Assembly (NCBI GenBank): GCA_914767715.1
Contig: OU612069.1
Coordinates: 4,154,001-4,218,000 of the forward strand
Reading direction: 5' to 3'
Length of the DNA: 64,000 bases
Source of the DNA: Membranipora membranacea
Taxonomy: Eukaryota > Bryozoa > Gymnolaemata > Cheilostomatida > Membraniporidae
The notes under the pieces were generated by a model, which saw nothing but the letters and a program-made list of their open reading frames with translations, searched no databases and had not been told where the DNA came from. Below are positions 24,501 through 36,270 of this stretch, piece after piece. A program made the translations under genes and the position numbers. How positions within the stretch are numbered: position 1 is the first letter of the stretch; every line of letters begins with the position of its first letter.

Positions 24501-25080
24501 GTCAATGACCTCCTCCCACTTGCTCTAAAAGAAATTACATTGGCGGCAAAGCTTTTTTGGACTGATCAATTTAACAACCCACCTGGGAAAGAGGTTCGTG
24601 TTGGGTATACCATGGATTTGCTACATTTTTTATAGAAACTGAGGGGCAACAAAAAATAACATAGTATACCACCTGTATTGCTGAACCTTATCAGAACAGA
24701 CCTAAATAGACCTAGATGAACATGCATGCAATGGCTGGTTTATGCCACAAAGTAAATATTAAAAAAACCGCTCAATTCATCCTTATATTAACCAATATGG
24801 CACTTATATGTACTTCTTGTGACACGCCTATTAAGACAATAATAGGGAATCAGTGACAAAACAGCAGACTGATCAGTTTAACCATTCCTCTATCTCCAAC
24901 ACACATTTTGTGAGACTCACTTCTTTTTGCAATCATTGATTTAAGTTTCATTTATTGAAGCAGTCTTTTAGAAACCAGTCTTTGATTTGGTTAAACACTT
25001 ATTTTCTCTTGACATACTATACTCATTCGAGAACAAACTACAGCTGCCTGTCTAGCAATCATGTATAAGGAGAACAAGTT
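24501..25080 (+). pseudogene. Plus-strand exon pair (Q + E3), copy in block II-2
   Basis: First exon (24501-24593) is open, VNDLLPLALKEITLAAKLFW and TDQFNNPPGKE, but the acceptor cag has become cgg and the donor gttcgt. The downstream exon near 24972 has a 5-base insertion ('catactatactc') that shifts the frame. Inactive by both criteria. Confidence 0.45.
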
Positions 25081-25289
25081 GTGATACTGTGGAGATATTT
25101 GAATACTAGATGCATAAAAATGACAAAAAGAGAAGGTAATATTAATCTTAAAATGTCCAGTTATGTCTTTTCTCTTTTACATGAAAGCTCCAATTCAGTG
25201 TCAATCAATGAAAGTTAATAGATGGCCAACTTTGAATTGTGTTCATGATAAATATTGCTAAACCATGTGAACTGCCCAAATATCATCAG

Positions 25290-25829
25290 CAGATCACCTG
25301 TTACACAAGAAAGGAGAATACTCTTGATAAATGTTATGTAAAGCTGAAATACGCTTATAAAAACTATAAAATAAATAGACTAGGTAGTTCAGATCATAAC
25401 CCTATCCTGCTCATTCCTAAATATAAGCCTATTAGTAAACAGATATCTGAGAAAGTCAAGGTGCCAGTCAGAGTATGGAATGAGGAGAACACCGAAAAGC
25501 TGCTTTGTGAAATCGAAACGACTGACTGGAAAGTGTTGACAAGCCAAGTCAGTAATGTGTCTGAAAGTGCTGAAATTATCACAGACTACCTAGCCTTCTG
25601 CCTAGACGATTGTATACCAACGGTCAACAGGGTCATTTCTAATGACAAATCTTGGGTGAATTGTAAGATCAGGTTTCTCTACAATGCTTGGTCTGCTGCA
25701 CTCAAAGATCGAGATTTATACAAACTCCAATCCCTCAAAGCTATGCTCCAGGGAGAAATAAGAGCTGCAAAAATATCTCACACTAAGCACGTAGCCGAAG
25801 AATTTAAAACTAGCAATACAAGATCATGA
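25290..25829 (+). pseudogene. LINE A: endonuclease C-terminus and linker fragment
   Basis: Open frame carrying the SDHNPILL motif that ends apurinic-type endonuclease domains of non-LTR elements. A polar linker follows with WNEENTEKLLCEI and KDRDLYKLQSLKAML, typical of the region between endonuclease and reverse transcriptase. The N-terminal endonuclease is missing because of 5' truncation. It ends at TGA 25827. Confidence 0.75.
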
Positions 25830-25974
25830 CAGCAGCTAAATAGCGTCTTAAAATCAATAAACAAACAGCGAAAGAGTGTAACGTTGATCCCAACATTCTA
25901 AATGCTTTTTATCTACGCTTTGAGAATGTACTTCCACCTCCAGTATTACCACCAGCGGAAAGTGACGGGTTTCC

Positions 25975-26932
25975 TGAGATACGCGTTGATGAGGTCATCA
26001 AATGTCCACGTCAAACAGACCCAAAGAAAAGTCCGGGGCCAGATGGTATTCCTGGCAGGGTGCTGAAGATGGCGGCATATTCTCTGAGTCAACCTCTCTG
26101 TGATCTATTCAACGGCTGCATCAAGCTGGGTGAGTTTCCACTAACATGGAAAACTGCTATAATAAAACCAATTCCTAAATCAAACACTGCCAACGTAGCC
26201 AAAAATTATCGACCAGTGGCCCGTATGTCTATCGTGGCTAAAAACATTTGAGAGGGTCACCAAACCTATGATATCTGGCTGTATGACGGACGAGACCAAG
26301 TTAACCTACAGAGAGCGCAGGTCTACAGAGGATGCACTAGCGATGTTACTGGATATAGTTACTAACCATCTTGACTCCAACTCCAAAAACTATGTACGCT
26401 GCTTGTTTGTTGATTTTACGAGTGCTTTTAACACCATTAGCCCCGATACGCTGATAGACCAACTCCTAAATTCCCCCCTAAACGGCGAGATCATCAACCT
26501 TATTTACAACTTCCTGACAGATAGGAGACAAAAAGTGGAAGTTAAAGGTCAATTCTCTGCTGTCAAAACAACATCCACTGGCAATCGACAGGGGTGCGTC
26601 TGGAGCCCACTGCTATTCTCCATATATGTCCAGAATATGCCTGTACCACGATATGGTAACTACCACCTGATCAAATATGCAGATGACACTATCCTATTAG
26701 AGCTCTGCACACCTAAGACACCATGAACACTGGACACAGCTGCGGAATTCCTCACTGACATGTTTTGTGCCAATGACCTCATACTAAATGTCGCAAAAAC
26801 AAAGGAAAATATTATTAGTAACAAACGTGATAATCCAAGCTGTGATAACATCATCATTAAGGGTATCAAGGTTCAACGAGTCGATCAATTTGTATACCTT
26901 GGCACTTCTATTGACTCAAAAGCTCACTTTTA
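25975..26932 (+). pseudogene. LINE A: reverse transcriptase fragment
   Basis: Frames 26060-26251 and 26268-26726, plus the frame after 26724, together give the fingers-palm order SPGPDGIP, YRPVARMS, FVDFTSAFNTI, QGCVWSPLLF, YADDTILL, LNVAKTKE, YLGTSIDS. At least two frameshifts or stops separate them. The YADD catalytic motif is intact. Confidence 0.82.
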
Positions 26933-27461
26933 AAGATAATACCCATTATACATTATGAAACATCTATCATTCCCCAAAGTGCCTAAACCAATCAGATTGA
27001 GATGCTATGTCACGTTCATTGAGTACGTTTTTATTTAACATCTGCGCACTGTTTTTGGTCCTATGTCCAGTTCATGTGAAAAATATATTGACAATGTCAT
27101 CTCCACACCAGGTTATCTAGCAGGATGCAGATTCTTCAACATATCTAATATCTATGGACGTTGGTTTCACAATGCAAGTGAATTAGAATGTACGCCACTG
27201 AGAATGACCCTCTTTTTGAGCTAGATAAGCTACCTTCAGGGCGCTACCATGCCTCGAAGTGTAGAGTTGATAATCGTGGGAACTGTTTTAGAGCACTTTT
27301 AGAGATGCTTAAGATTTTTAAATAAAACATTTGTCTGAGTATCATTTTATAACGTTACAACACTGCAACATTTTTATATCATACAGTATTATAATATTTA
27401 TATTATGAGCTCAACAGACGCATTTGTTTCGCAACAACTTGGCAGAGACAGAAAAAATTTT

Positions 27462-27805
27462 CCTAATATTGATAAATTGTTAATATCGAATCGTAATATA
27501 ATTGCATATGTATGTGCCTTCATTTTCCTTGCGCCTAATTAAATAGATGATGCACCAACTAAATTATTAGCACTTAAAACCGGAGTTCCCAGTTTTAAGT
27601 TTTCCTCTAAGGAAAGTTAGTGTAATGGGGTCGGACCAATGTTGTCCTGACCTCTTTTCGCGCCGCCGTAGAGAAGCGCATCTTGCTTACTAAAAGGTAT
27701 TACTGTTGCAAGCATCTGACACAGATGTTTGTTTCAGATATTCATAGGTAACTCTAGTGATGCAAGTTATGTGATTCATATGTGAAACACAATCTATAAT
27801 TGCTG
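27462..27805. repeat. Rest of W segment after LINE A
   Basis: Continues the block II W segment ('aattgttaatatcgaatcg', 'cttgcgcctaatt', 'gaagcgcatctt') as at 36430 and 51960. Ends at the inverted LINE relic. No gene seen. Confidence 0.75.
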
Positions 27806-27900
27806 ATATATTAATTAGAGCAATAAGGTTATATTCAATCTTTGGATTTGTTTACCGTGTGTACACGACTGTGGCTAAGGTTTCATTCAAAAACTTACGC
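27806..27900 (-). mobile_element. Inverted fragment of the old LINE relic
   Basis: Reverse complement of about 7005-7100: 'tatattaattagagcaataaggttatattcaatctttgg', then 'gtgtacacgactg' and 'ggtttcattca', stopping at 'cttacg'. This is the only place where the relic is in opposite orientation. Confidence 0.7.
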
Positions 27901-28452
27901 CAACACCAACACTAATATTTTATGCTCAGACGCACCAACTTCAAAATAACATAATGATGAAGAGCGCAGGTGCGCAGCAAATCACTTCATACTGAACACC
28001 AACAAAACTTTTTAAAGCTCTCAATAAAATAGCATGATGAACCTCTAATACACATTTTTTTACCCACACATTATATATGGCCTGGAATTTTGGGACTACG
28101 CATCACTCAAGTTCACTGACATAAAACAATTGTGTATTAGTACTGGCCTGTGGCTTCTTTTTTGGTGCCTTGGCAATTTTTCTGAAGTTGATGTGGTATA
28201 TTATTAGCACTTGTGACCTAGGATTGGCATAATCTTTGCGTTAGGCCAATGTTAAAGAGAAATTTGAGCAATGTTTATTGACATTCTATGATATATATTA
28301 TATACCTGTACACATGGTACATTAATAAGATCTGCTTTAGTCTACATAATTTTGTTACATTATTTTGACTTGGTGTGAGATTTAAAAGCATTTTTGTTGG
28401 TGTTGATGAATGGCTGAATTGACTCAGCAATACCTGCCGGTCAGTCAAAACA
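27900..28452. other. Unassigned non-duplicated stretch
   Basis: No match to the block repeats. Contains short inverted pairs ('caccaacaaaa' at 28000 with 'ttttgttggtg' at 28394; 'ctaatacacattt' with 'attgtgtattag'), suggesting decayed non-autonomous DNA elements. No coding frame supported. Confidence 0.35.
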
Positions 28453-29112
28453 CCACTACAATAATAGTTTAAGCGCTCAAATGGTGGCGAGATGCTGGTA
28501 GAGGCATTTCAACATCAACCACTTTCTTTTCTCCGTTAAAGTACTTACCCCAAGCATGTGGAAGTAATGGCACCAAATTAAAGAGAAAAACTCCAAACAT
28601 TTCATAAAATTGAGATGAAGCTAGATAGAAAGATTGGTTCTGAGCAAGCTAATGCACAGTTATGTATAGGTAATCAAGACATATTGTTTCATATCCACCA
28701 TACAAATATGCTGACAAGTTCCCAGGATTGCTCGATTTTGACTTGGCATGTCAATATATTCTTCCTTCAAAATTTTGGTAAGGTTTCAGTTTCAGTTTAT
28801 TTTACATTCAGTATCATTGTATGATAAAAACGAATGTTAACAGTGTAAAGAATAAAAAAATTCTACTAGGTAAACAAGATTTGACACGTTTTTGTGTACA
28901 GCCTAAAAAAATATTATGGTTTACTACAGCGTACTGTTTTGTGGCAGGTGTTGTCTAGCCATCAATTTATTAGTTGTCCCACCACGAAAAGGTGGCCATT
29001 ACTCCCACATTATTGGGGTAAATACTTAAAGGGAGAGAAGAAAGTGGTTGGTAATGAAATGCCTCTACCAGCATCTCGGCGCTGTTTGAGGGCTTAAACT
29101 ACTACAATAATA
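28453..29112. mobile_element. Non-autonomous element with about 120-bp terminal inverted repeats
   Basis: Left arm 28453-28571 and right arm 28991-29112 are inverted repeats, sharing 'gagatgctggtagaggcatttca', 'accactttctt' and 'agtaatgg' in mirrored order with scattered mismatches. The 420-base interior has only a 69-codon frame (28615-28824) with no recognised domain. No transposase seen. A third arm copy is at 42345-42398. Superfamily not assigned. Confidence 0.65.
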
Positions 29113-29149
29113 AATATTATAGGTGTCAATGTATCAGATGGTTAAGTCC

Positions 29150-30440
29150 CGAATGGTTTTGGCAGATCAAGCAAAATGCTTCAAGCTGGCCTACATTGCC
29201 ATACAGAGCAGCACCAACCTCTAATTGACAACTGTCGAAGGCTGTGAATATCATCCGAAAACTCTATTGATTTGATGTCTGCTGGCCTGATTCATACCTA
29301 GGGTGTATTGCTATGGAGGCCTATTGAGATTTTCAATCCAACAATATTTCTTGCCAAAATTATTGTTATTATTATAATTATCAAATTATGGACTTACTTA
29401 GTTGTTTCTATAGACACAGATTTTTCAAGTGGAGATGTAGAGTGGAAGTCAACACAAATATTTTCCTGAATTGATATTGAAAAAAATAGTATTGTGCTAT
29501 GGGTATTAAAGTACTGTACAACTATCGGTCAGAAGATGCGTTGTTTGCTTAATTAAGCATGCATTGCAAGAATAAGTATCATGTTTTAACAGCATGATGA
29601 GAGCGTTGGAGTTTTTAAGAACACAATTTCTAATTTAGCAATCAGTGGGTATTGACTTGTGATACAGATAGTGGTGGAAATATGATCTGTGCTGCCAAAA
29701 TTACATTTATGTTTACTATTATTATTCATTGTGGTATTCATTGTTTATATGAGTCAATTATTAGATATTAAATGCAATCATTTTCAGTTACATAGACTAT
29801 GAGCCTGCCTGCCAGCATGTCCGACAATCAACCAAACTAATCTGTGTCAAAACTATGTCAATAATTAATTTTCCTTTTTGTTTATGATATATACTTTTTG
29901 AGAGATAAACTGCTCATAAAATCGAGAAAGTGTAACCTTATATCTGAACAGTGCATTATGCAATGAGAAACTGAGCTGTCTTGAAACCGTCAGCAGGTAT
30001 TGATTTTTATTCCACTCACTCACTGTGAAAATTTGTTGGACCTAGTTGGCGGGACTGGTACTGGACGGGTGTGGGCTGATGGTCAATTGGTGTTAATGAA
30101 CGGACAGTTTTTGCTGGCCGGATAGAAAAAATGGAATTGCCAATTTTTGCAACTCAATCAACCTCTTCCGACTGGCTCTAGATAATATTTCATCGGCGGT
30201 AAAGTGTTTTTGGACTTAACAAGCCACCTGGGAAAGAGGTATGGGTTGGGTAGTGCCCCTATACAATGAACTGCTTACATATTTTATAGACACAGAGGGG
30301 CAACAAAAATGTACATAGTATACCACCTGTATTATTGAACCTTATCGGAACAGACCTAAATAGACCTAGATGAACATGCATGCAATGGCTGGTTCATGCC
30401 ACAAACTTAAAACAAAAAAACCTATCATTGCATCCTCACA
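29150..30440. repeat. Partial block II copy 3 (U-L-M-Q)
   Basis: U relic at 29155-29300 lacks about 13 bases ('tttcttgcactaa'), so its frame is broken. L, M and a strongly diverged Q (30000-30440) follow. The 93-nt exon cannot be read in frame here. LRR part absent. Confidence 0.7.
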
Positions 30441-31360
30441 TTTACTACACGGTGAACGTTGTGATAGCGTGTTGCATAAAAATTTATTTAGTATTCTGTT
30501 AACATTTGGCTAACATTGTGTAAAAAATGATAGGCTTTGGTTATTGTCTAAAAGGTTGCGGAATGATAGTCAGAATGTTCAGATTCTGTTATAGCAGAAT
30601 CTTTAGATCTGAGTAATTGTCAAATTTTATTTTTAACGTGATGATAACTTCATTATGTAATGACAAGAAAACAGCTCATTCTATTTCCAGTACTAAACTT
30701 TCTTATCTTTTTCCCTTATTTTCATAAGTTTTTGCATCATTTTAATTGAATGCCCCATTCATCATCAGTTATTACAACATATTTTGTTCTTATTAAGTAT
30801 TTATTAATAAAATGCAGAATTATTACACGATGATTCGTAAATTTATCTTTCAAAATTTCATGATCTTATAAAGTTGCGCACTACTTGTCATTGATACAGA
30901 GTTATGAGATATATTTTTGATTTAATTCTTGACAATGTTACAATGTTACCATGCCATATACATAGGCTTCCTCATGAGGACGATACTGCTCCATCACTCT
31001 TTAATGTTATTTCATAACATTTTTATAACACGACATTTGCTGTCGCCTGGCGTTTATGTAACGTTATAAAATAATGCTCTCACGATGTCGGGAAACAACT
31101 GTTTCAGTATGCCCTGACCAGTATGAAAGATAATGACCGTTGATGAATATAAAAATTTGTTCAAAGTGACACTCAATTATCCTGCCTTCTTTTGTAACCA
31201 AGAGTACAGCTTTCTGTTATTTCTAGCTATTTGTGACTTATCTTTTTGTGCACAATTTTCCTTGGTCAAATCAGTGTTGGCTCAGATGGCGATCTTGTTA
31301 GTTTAGCCTGCCATCACTCCGTCTATTTAATAGTGAGAGGTTTTATAGCATAAGAATGTA
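30440..31360. other. Non-duplicated stretch without recognised gene
   Basis: AT-rich sequence between a Q relic and block I copy 4. I find no open frame, splice-bounded exon or repeat match except faint similarity of 30455-30600 to the R segment. Confidence 0.4.
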
Positions 31361-31787
31361 CCTTGTATAGAATTTCAATGGGCAAAAAATGTTGCTAAAC
31401 TGAACTAATACTTTAGCAAAAGTAATGGATAAAAATTCATGCAGTAGCAGTGAATTTTTGTCAATTGTAACTTCAATAAAATCTGAAAACTAACAAGTGT
31501 TATTATTAATACACACAGTTAAATTTTAATTTGATTCTGCAAGGTTTTGGTCTTTATATTATTAAATATGCCTATCGTATACCATGCTCACTGAGTTAGA
31601 ACTTTATCGACAGAGGACTGAGGACTAGTAGGTATAAAGATTCCTTAGCAAAATTTTTCAAATTGATGATAATCCAGAGCGGCAGAATTTCACTCAGGAT
31701 GGCAGCATAAGAGCTGCAACAATTTAATATCCAACAGTTTCCTCCACTCTTTTGTCTCTATGATAATTTTGCATTTCTTGCCACAAG

Positions 31788-31970
31788 CTGGTATTGTTGG
31801 TATGTCGGGTAGATTCAGTAGTGAATTCGCCTAGGGGACTTGACCCTACCAATTTTCAGCGTGTCAATTTTGAAAAACCTCTTGTTTTTAATTACCAAGT
31901 GCCCAGAGGGCCTCATTGTGAGATTAGTTGGAATTATGAATGGATTACGCTGGTTTACTTGGTGCAATAG
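31788..31970 (+). other. Second copy of the 60-codon open frame
   Basis: Equivalent of 438-620, with the same start after 'ccacaag', the same length and the same TAG stop. Substitutions between the two copies are few and do not break the frame. Coding status is unproven because the opposite strand is also open. Confidence 0.3.
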
Positions 31971-32774
31971 CCAATTACCATGATTTTCCCCTTTGACTGC
32001 CCTTAAGAGAGGATTGCATCATGTATTCCTGTGACGTAGAATAGATGTCTCTCATATGTTTGTGCCTACAATCTGAGCAAATAACTATAGCCAACGTCAC
32101 TAGGCACTGATTTTCTTCATCCTTGATTTGGGTTCACCAATCTACACATATTTAAAATTGAGACTAATAAAATGATGGTCTTTTATAAAAGACTCAGGCA
32201 ATCAAATTTGAGTCCATAATTGCAAACAATTTGATATGGTCTTCTACTATGTAGCTAATCTGCAGGAGTGAACTCTAACTGCAGGAGCCATTGAATATTC
32301 TCAGAGTAGACAGTAACAGGATGATGTCATTTATTGAACACACCATACACAGACCATTTATAAGAGAATTTTAAAGGAACATTACACAAGACACTTTTAT
32401 GTGTAAATACCTAGAGATAATAATCAGCCTTCACTCTATTGTTTCTTTGGAGATTGGGCATAACATCCATTGTAAATTTAATGTAAATGAAATTATCCTA
32501 AGAAGACAGGAGACACCTATACTTGTTTAGGTAAACAAACTCAGAGTAGTTCTCACAAGATGATGTCTCAATAACAATAACAAACCCAGGTGAAATCAAC
32601 AAGCGGGATTTATGGTTATGGTTAATCTATCGCATTTGGCCTATTTTAAAACTGGCAATACACAGTATACAGAACATGTAAAAAAATTGCATTTACGTGT
32701 CAACAGCTGAGAAGAAATGTGTTTCCCTGATCTGACAAAACGCTAGTGTCTAGAAGTTTGAAATATTACAACAT

Positions 32775-32897
32775 ATGGAATGGCTGTGTGTGCCCCTGCA
32801 AGATGTTAGATGGTTGAGATACAATGCTTGGATGCTGCTTGAATTTGCTACTCTGTGCCAGGGATTTGTGAGATCTAGTTTCTATTATCAGTGCTAA
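32775..32897 (+). other. Truncated V2 frame with TGC in place of the TGA
   Basis: Reads MEWLCVPLQDVRWLRYNAWM, LLEFATLCQGFVRSSFYYQC and TAA. The cysteine codon TGC stands where five other copies (8017, 18640, 41220, 54136 and relatives) have TGA. The 5' half with the hydrophobic segment is missing, as in the 18.5 and 41.1 kb copies. Confidence 0.35.
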
Positions 32898-34943
32898 TAG
32901 TGATGCTCGATAAGTAAATCTGCGGTAAGGTTATGATCTGGGCAATATACTGAAACCTGGTGGCCTTAAGTCAAAAGAGGGATGCTCATAAGACTTGACA
33001 AGTTATCTTATAGGTATAAAAAAATTAAGAGCGTACTGTGATCACATTAACCCCCTTCATGTGTACTGAAATGACTTAGGTAAAATAATGAATACATCTG
33101 CCGGTCCCTGTTGTAGAATCCCAATATTTCTCTGTCATGTGGAGGTTTCCAAGATTACTGGTTCTTCTATCATACTTAAGTAATTTTTGTATTCTGCTTT
33201 CACAATTAAATTTGGGTTCCATTTTCATATAAGGAACAATAATCTAAGTCGGCATTCAATAATCTGATATTATTTTAAGTGATATCATGTTAGAAGACAA
33301 GACTACAGGTTCACATCAAATCATCATTGTGATATTAATGTTGCATCATCGTATTGTGCTGAGTGTGAAGCTTCTATACGATGCAATCCCTTTCATTGTT
33401 TTAACCTTTTGTAAACAAAAGAATCCTTTATATGCTGATCCTGATTTTTTTCAATAGAGGATAAATGCAGCATGTCAGCTTGCATCCAAAGTTTATATGA
33501 GAAAACTGAGAATAAATGTTAAGAATTGCTGCATTAAATGAAGGGAAAATATGATAGAGTGACCCTAAATGATTTATCTATTCGCAATGTCACAACGAGG
33601 GCAGACAAAGAAGTTGACGCTTCTAGCATGTTTAGAAGTGCATTTTAATTGAGTCATCTGGTTAATAACAGATAATGTTTTGCCAACATTTCATCATGTT
33701 TTATGAAATTCATGATTTTTTGCATTCATTTTGTAGATTAAATAGTAAGTAAACCACCAAGCGTTAACAATAACTTTCAATCATTTTGTGATGGTTTCTG
33801 CATCAAATTTAAAAAAATGTAGGGGGAGATAAAGAGGAAACCATATAAGTCACTGAGAAGCCGAAATAACATCAAGTTGATAACAAGATGCTGCTGTTTG
33901 TTAAGCAATTTTGAAACTCGAAATCCGATCAAAATTGATTGGGTTTATAATTAAGTATGTTGGTGCAATTGATTGTGTTACAGAAAATAATAAAACAATG
34001 TTATCATTATTTCAATTAAGGTGCAATGATCTAGTATTTACCCTAAAATATACAGCCTATATCTCGCTCATAAAATTGGTCACAGCTTTAGAGTGTCACA
34101 ATACACAAATTAGTTATATTTACTTCTAAACTTATGCGTGATAATTTGTAATCGTTTATTTTAGGGACAAAAAATGATGCAGCTAGATGTTTCCTTATCA
34201 ATTGCACATGCATATTATGTTATCACTCGCACATACAAATCTTCTGCAAATAAGTGTAGGTATACTCTTAATCTTTACCAGTAGGGGATGTTCTAATGAA
34301 GTCATTTGCCAAACAATCAGGTAGGCCTATTGAGATTTCCAATCTTGGTATATTTTTCCGTAAAGTAATTGTTATTATTATAATTACCTAACTATGGATT
34401 TAATTACTTCTTTTTATAAGAATAATACAGAATCTTCAAGTGGGAGATGTGGGATGGAAGTCAAAAGTATATTGATATAGAAAAACATATTATTGTAATA
34501 TGGTTATTAGAGTATTTTAAACAATAGTATGGCTTTTGGTTAGAAGATGCGTCTTTGCCCATTTAAGCCTGCGTTACAAGATTAAAATCCATTTTTCAAC
34601 AGCACAATTGGAGCAATTGAATTTGTAAGAAGATAATTCCTAATATAGCGATAATATGTTGGTGAAGACTTGTGAAACAGATAGTTGTGTGAACTTGATC
34701 AGTGCTGCCAAAAAAATGAATTTACTATTGTATCCATCGCATATATGTAGCAAATTGCTACATATTGAATTTAATTATTTTCAAAAACTTTGACTATGAG
34801 CCTGTCTGCCAACATGTCTGACAACCAACAAAACTGTAAGTGCATGGCTGACAGGATACCTGACCGTCAGCCTGTTTCCACGCAGACACAGTGGGGGGAA
34901 AACCTGCACTGAACCGGTACAGGAAGGGCAACTTGTTTTACAT

Positions 34944-35009
34944 TTGGCCATTCAATTTGGTCTATCCGTCCAGCTAAAACTGGTCGGATAGACCAAATTG
35001 AATGGCCAA
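34944..35009. repeat. 66-bp near-perfect hairpin
   Basis: Arms 34944-34968 and 34985-35009 are exact 25-base reverse complements. After one T/T mismatch the stem continues with ccag/ctgg, leaving a 6-base loop 'ctaaaa'. Other Q copies have only the right arm in this context, so the left arm is a local inverted duplication. Confidence 0.85.
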
Positions 35010-35019
35010 TTCTTTTCCG

Positions 35020-35628
35020 CTCAATGACCTCCTCCCACTTGCTCTAAATTAAGTTACATTGGCTGCAAAGCAGTTTTGGACAGATCAATTTAACAATCCG
35101 CCTGGGAAAGAGGTATGTGTTGGGTATACCATGAATTGGGTACATTTTTTTATAGAAACAGAGGGGCAACAAAAAATTACATAGTATACCACCTGTATTA
35201 TTGAACCTTATGGGAACAGACCTAAATTAGACCTATATGAACATGCAATGCAATGCCACAAAGTTATAATTAAAAAACCTCCCAATTCATCCTTATATTA
35301 ACAAATAAGGTACTTATATGAACTTCTTGTGACACGCCTATTAAGACAATTATAGGGGAATGAGTGACAAAACAGCAGACCGATCAGTTTGAACAATCCT
35401 CCATCTCTAGCCCACATTTTGTGAAACTCACTTCTCTTTGCAACCATTGATTTAAGTTTCATATATTGCCAATGCAGCGTCAATCAAACCAAGTCACAAT
35501 TTATTGAAGCAGTCTTATAGAAACAAGTCTTTGATTTGGTCAATCACTTATTTTCTCTTGACATACTCATTTGGGAACAAAATACTGTAGCATGTCTAGC
35601 AATCATGTATAAGGAGAACAAGTTGTGA
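35020..35628 (+). pseudogene. Plus-strand exon pair (Q + E3), copy in block II-4
   Basis: First exon 35020-35112 has lost its acceptor AG (ttccg) and has an in-frame TAA after LNDLLPLALN; then VTLAAKQFWTDQFNNPPGKE and a gtatgt donor. The second exon 35521-35628 follows 'cttatag' and is open: LVNHLFSLDILIWEQNTVAC ... TGA. Broken in the first exon. Confidence 0.45.
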
Positions 35629-35658
35629 TACTGTTGAGATATTTGAATACTAGATGCA

Positions 35659-36270
35659 ACAATTTACATACTTAGGCACCATTATTACCAACAAACTGGA
35701 TTTTACTCTGAACACCTTGAAAACTACAGCGAAAGCTCGCCAAAGGCTACATATGATCGCCAAGCTATACCATCTCGGTGTCACTGAGAAACTAATAACG
35801 ACCTTCTACAAGTCCTTCATAGAGTCAGTAATCCCCTACCACCTGGTTGTGCTATATAGTCATCTGAGCGCAGACTCTAAGAAAAAGTTAAAATCTGTGA
35901 TAAGAACTGCAGGTTACCTATCAGGCGAACTTACGTTCACATCCGTAGACGACCTTTACTCTAATATACTGAAAGTAAAGAGCCTCCGTATGATTGCTAC
36001 CGAAGATGAACCACTACTCCGTCTTAACCAGCTGCCGTCAGGCAGATATCAATCAGTCAAGTTCCGCGTGCAGATCCGTGCCAAATGTTTTAGAGCAGAA
36101 TTCATCAAATACCTAAATAGTGTCTTCCAAAAGTAATAGTATTTTTTTTATGGTCTTATCATTTTATTTATATTTACAGAATCAACAGTTTTAACAATTT
36201 TTACAGAGCACCCTACAGAGACAGTTTTATTTCTCAGAGATTGAGACCAAATATAAACATACATACATTA
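35659..36270 (+). mobile_element. CR1/Rex1-like LINE insertion B (3' end only)
   Basis: Strongly 5'-truncated. Coding remnant 35654-36136 is 160 codons with no stop: FTYLGTIITNKLDF, LYHLGVTEKLITTFYKSFIE, KLKSVIRTAGYLSG, QLPSGRYQSVKF, matching the C-terminal part of insertion A. A 3' UTR of about 135 bases ends in 'acatacatacatt', a short tandem tail typical of CR1-group elements. The flanks 'tagatgca' and 'aaatgacaaaaag' are contiguous at the empty sites 25112 and 51800. The open frame suggests it is younger than A. Confidence 0.82.

Larger units (their letters stand above)
22060..25260. repeat. Block II segmental duplication, copy 2 (rearranged)
   Basis: T runs to about 22818, then jumps into a Q fragment (22825-23200). 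A 75-base piece of the block I region before P follows (23200-23275), and the series resumes with the T end, U, L, M and Q. W is interrupted at 25261 by a LINE and resumes at 27462. LRR and G parts are absent. Confidence 0.8.
25261..27461 (+). mobile_element. CR1/Rex1-like LINE insertion A (5'-truncated, disrupted)
   Basis: A 2.2 kb non-LTR retrotransposon in the sense orientation. From 25290 the end of an endonuclease domain is seen (NTLDKCYVK ... LGSSDHNPILL). Next come KKSPGPDGIPGRVLK (about 26030), NYRPVARMS (26200), the palm motif A FVDFTSAFNTI (26406), motif B GNRQGCVWSPLLFSIYV (26580) and motif C KYADDTILL (26675). YLGTSID follows at about 26895, then a decayed C-terminus with KLPSGRYHASK. 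Stops or frameshifts near 25829, 26250 and 26724 kill it. The flanks match uninterrupted W segments at 13830, 36400 and 51945; a 'ctaa' is shared at both edges. The RSTEDA motif points to the CR1/Rex1 group. Confidence 0.85.
31360..34840. repeat. Block I segmental duplication, copy 4
   Basis: Starts in the 'gcaaaaaatgttgctaaactg' region and runs to the M stretch (34797). The J exon is deleted: 33940 jumps from 'aaaattgattggg' to 'tataattaag'. N, O and P parts are absent. Contains the truncated V2 frame described separately. Confidence 0.85.

Noticed and set aside
25239-25290. ATG at 25239 as start of the LINE endonuclease frame
   Set aside because: The first part is host W sequence read through into the element, not element coding sequence.
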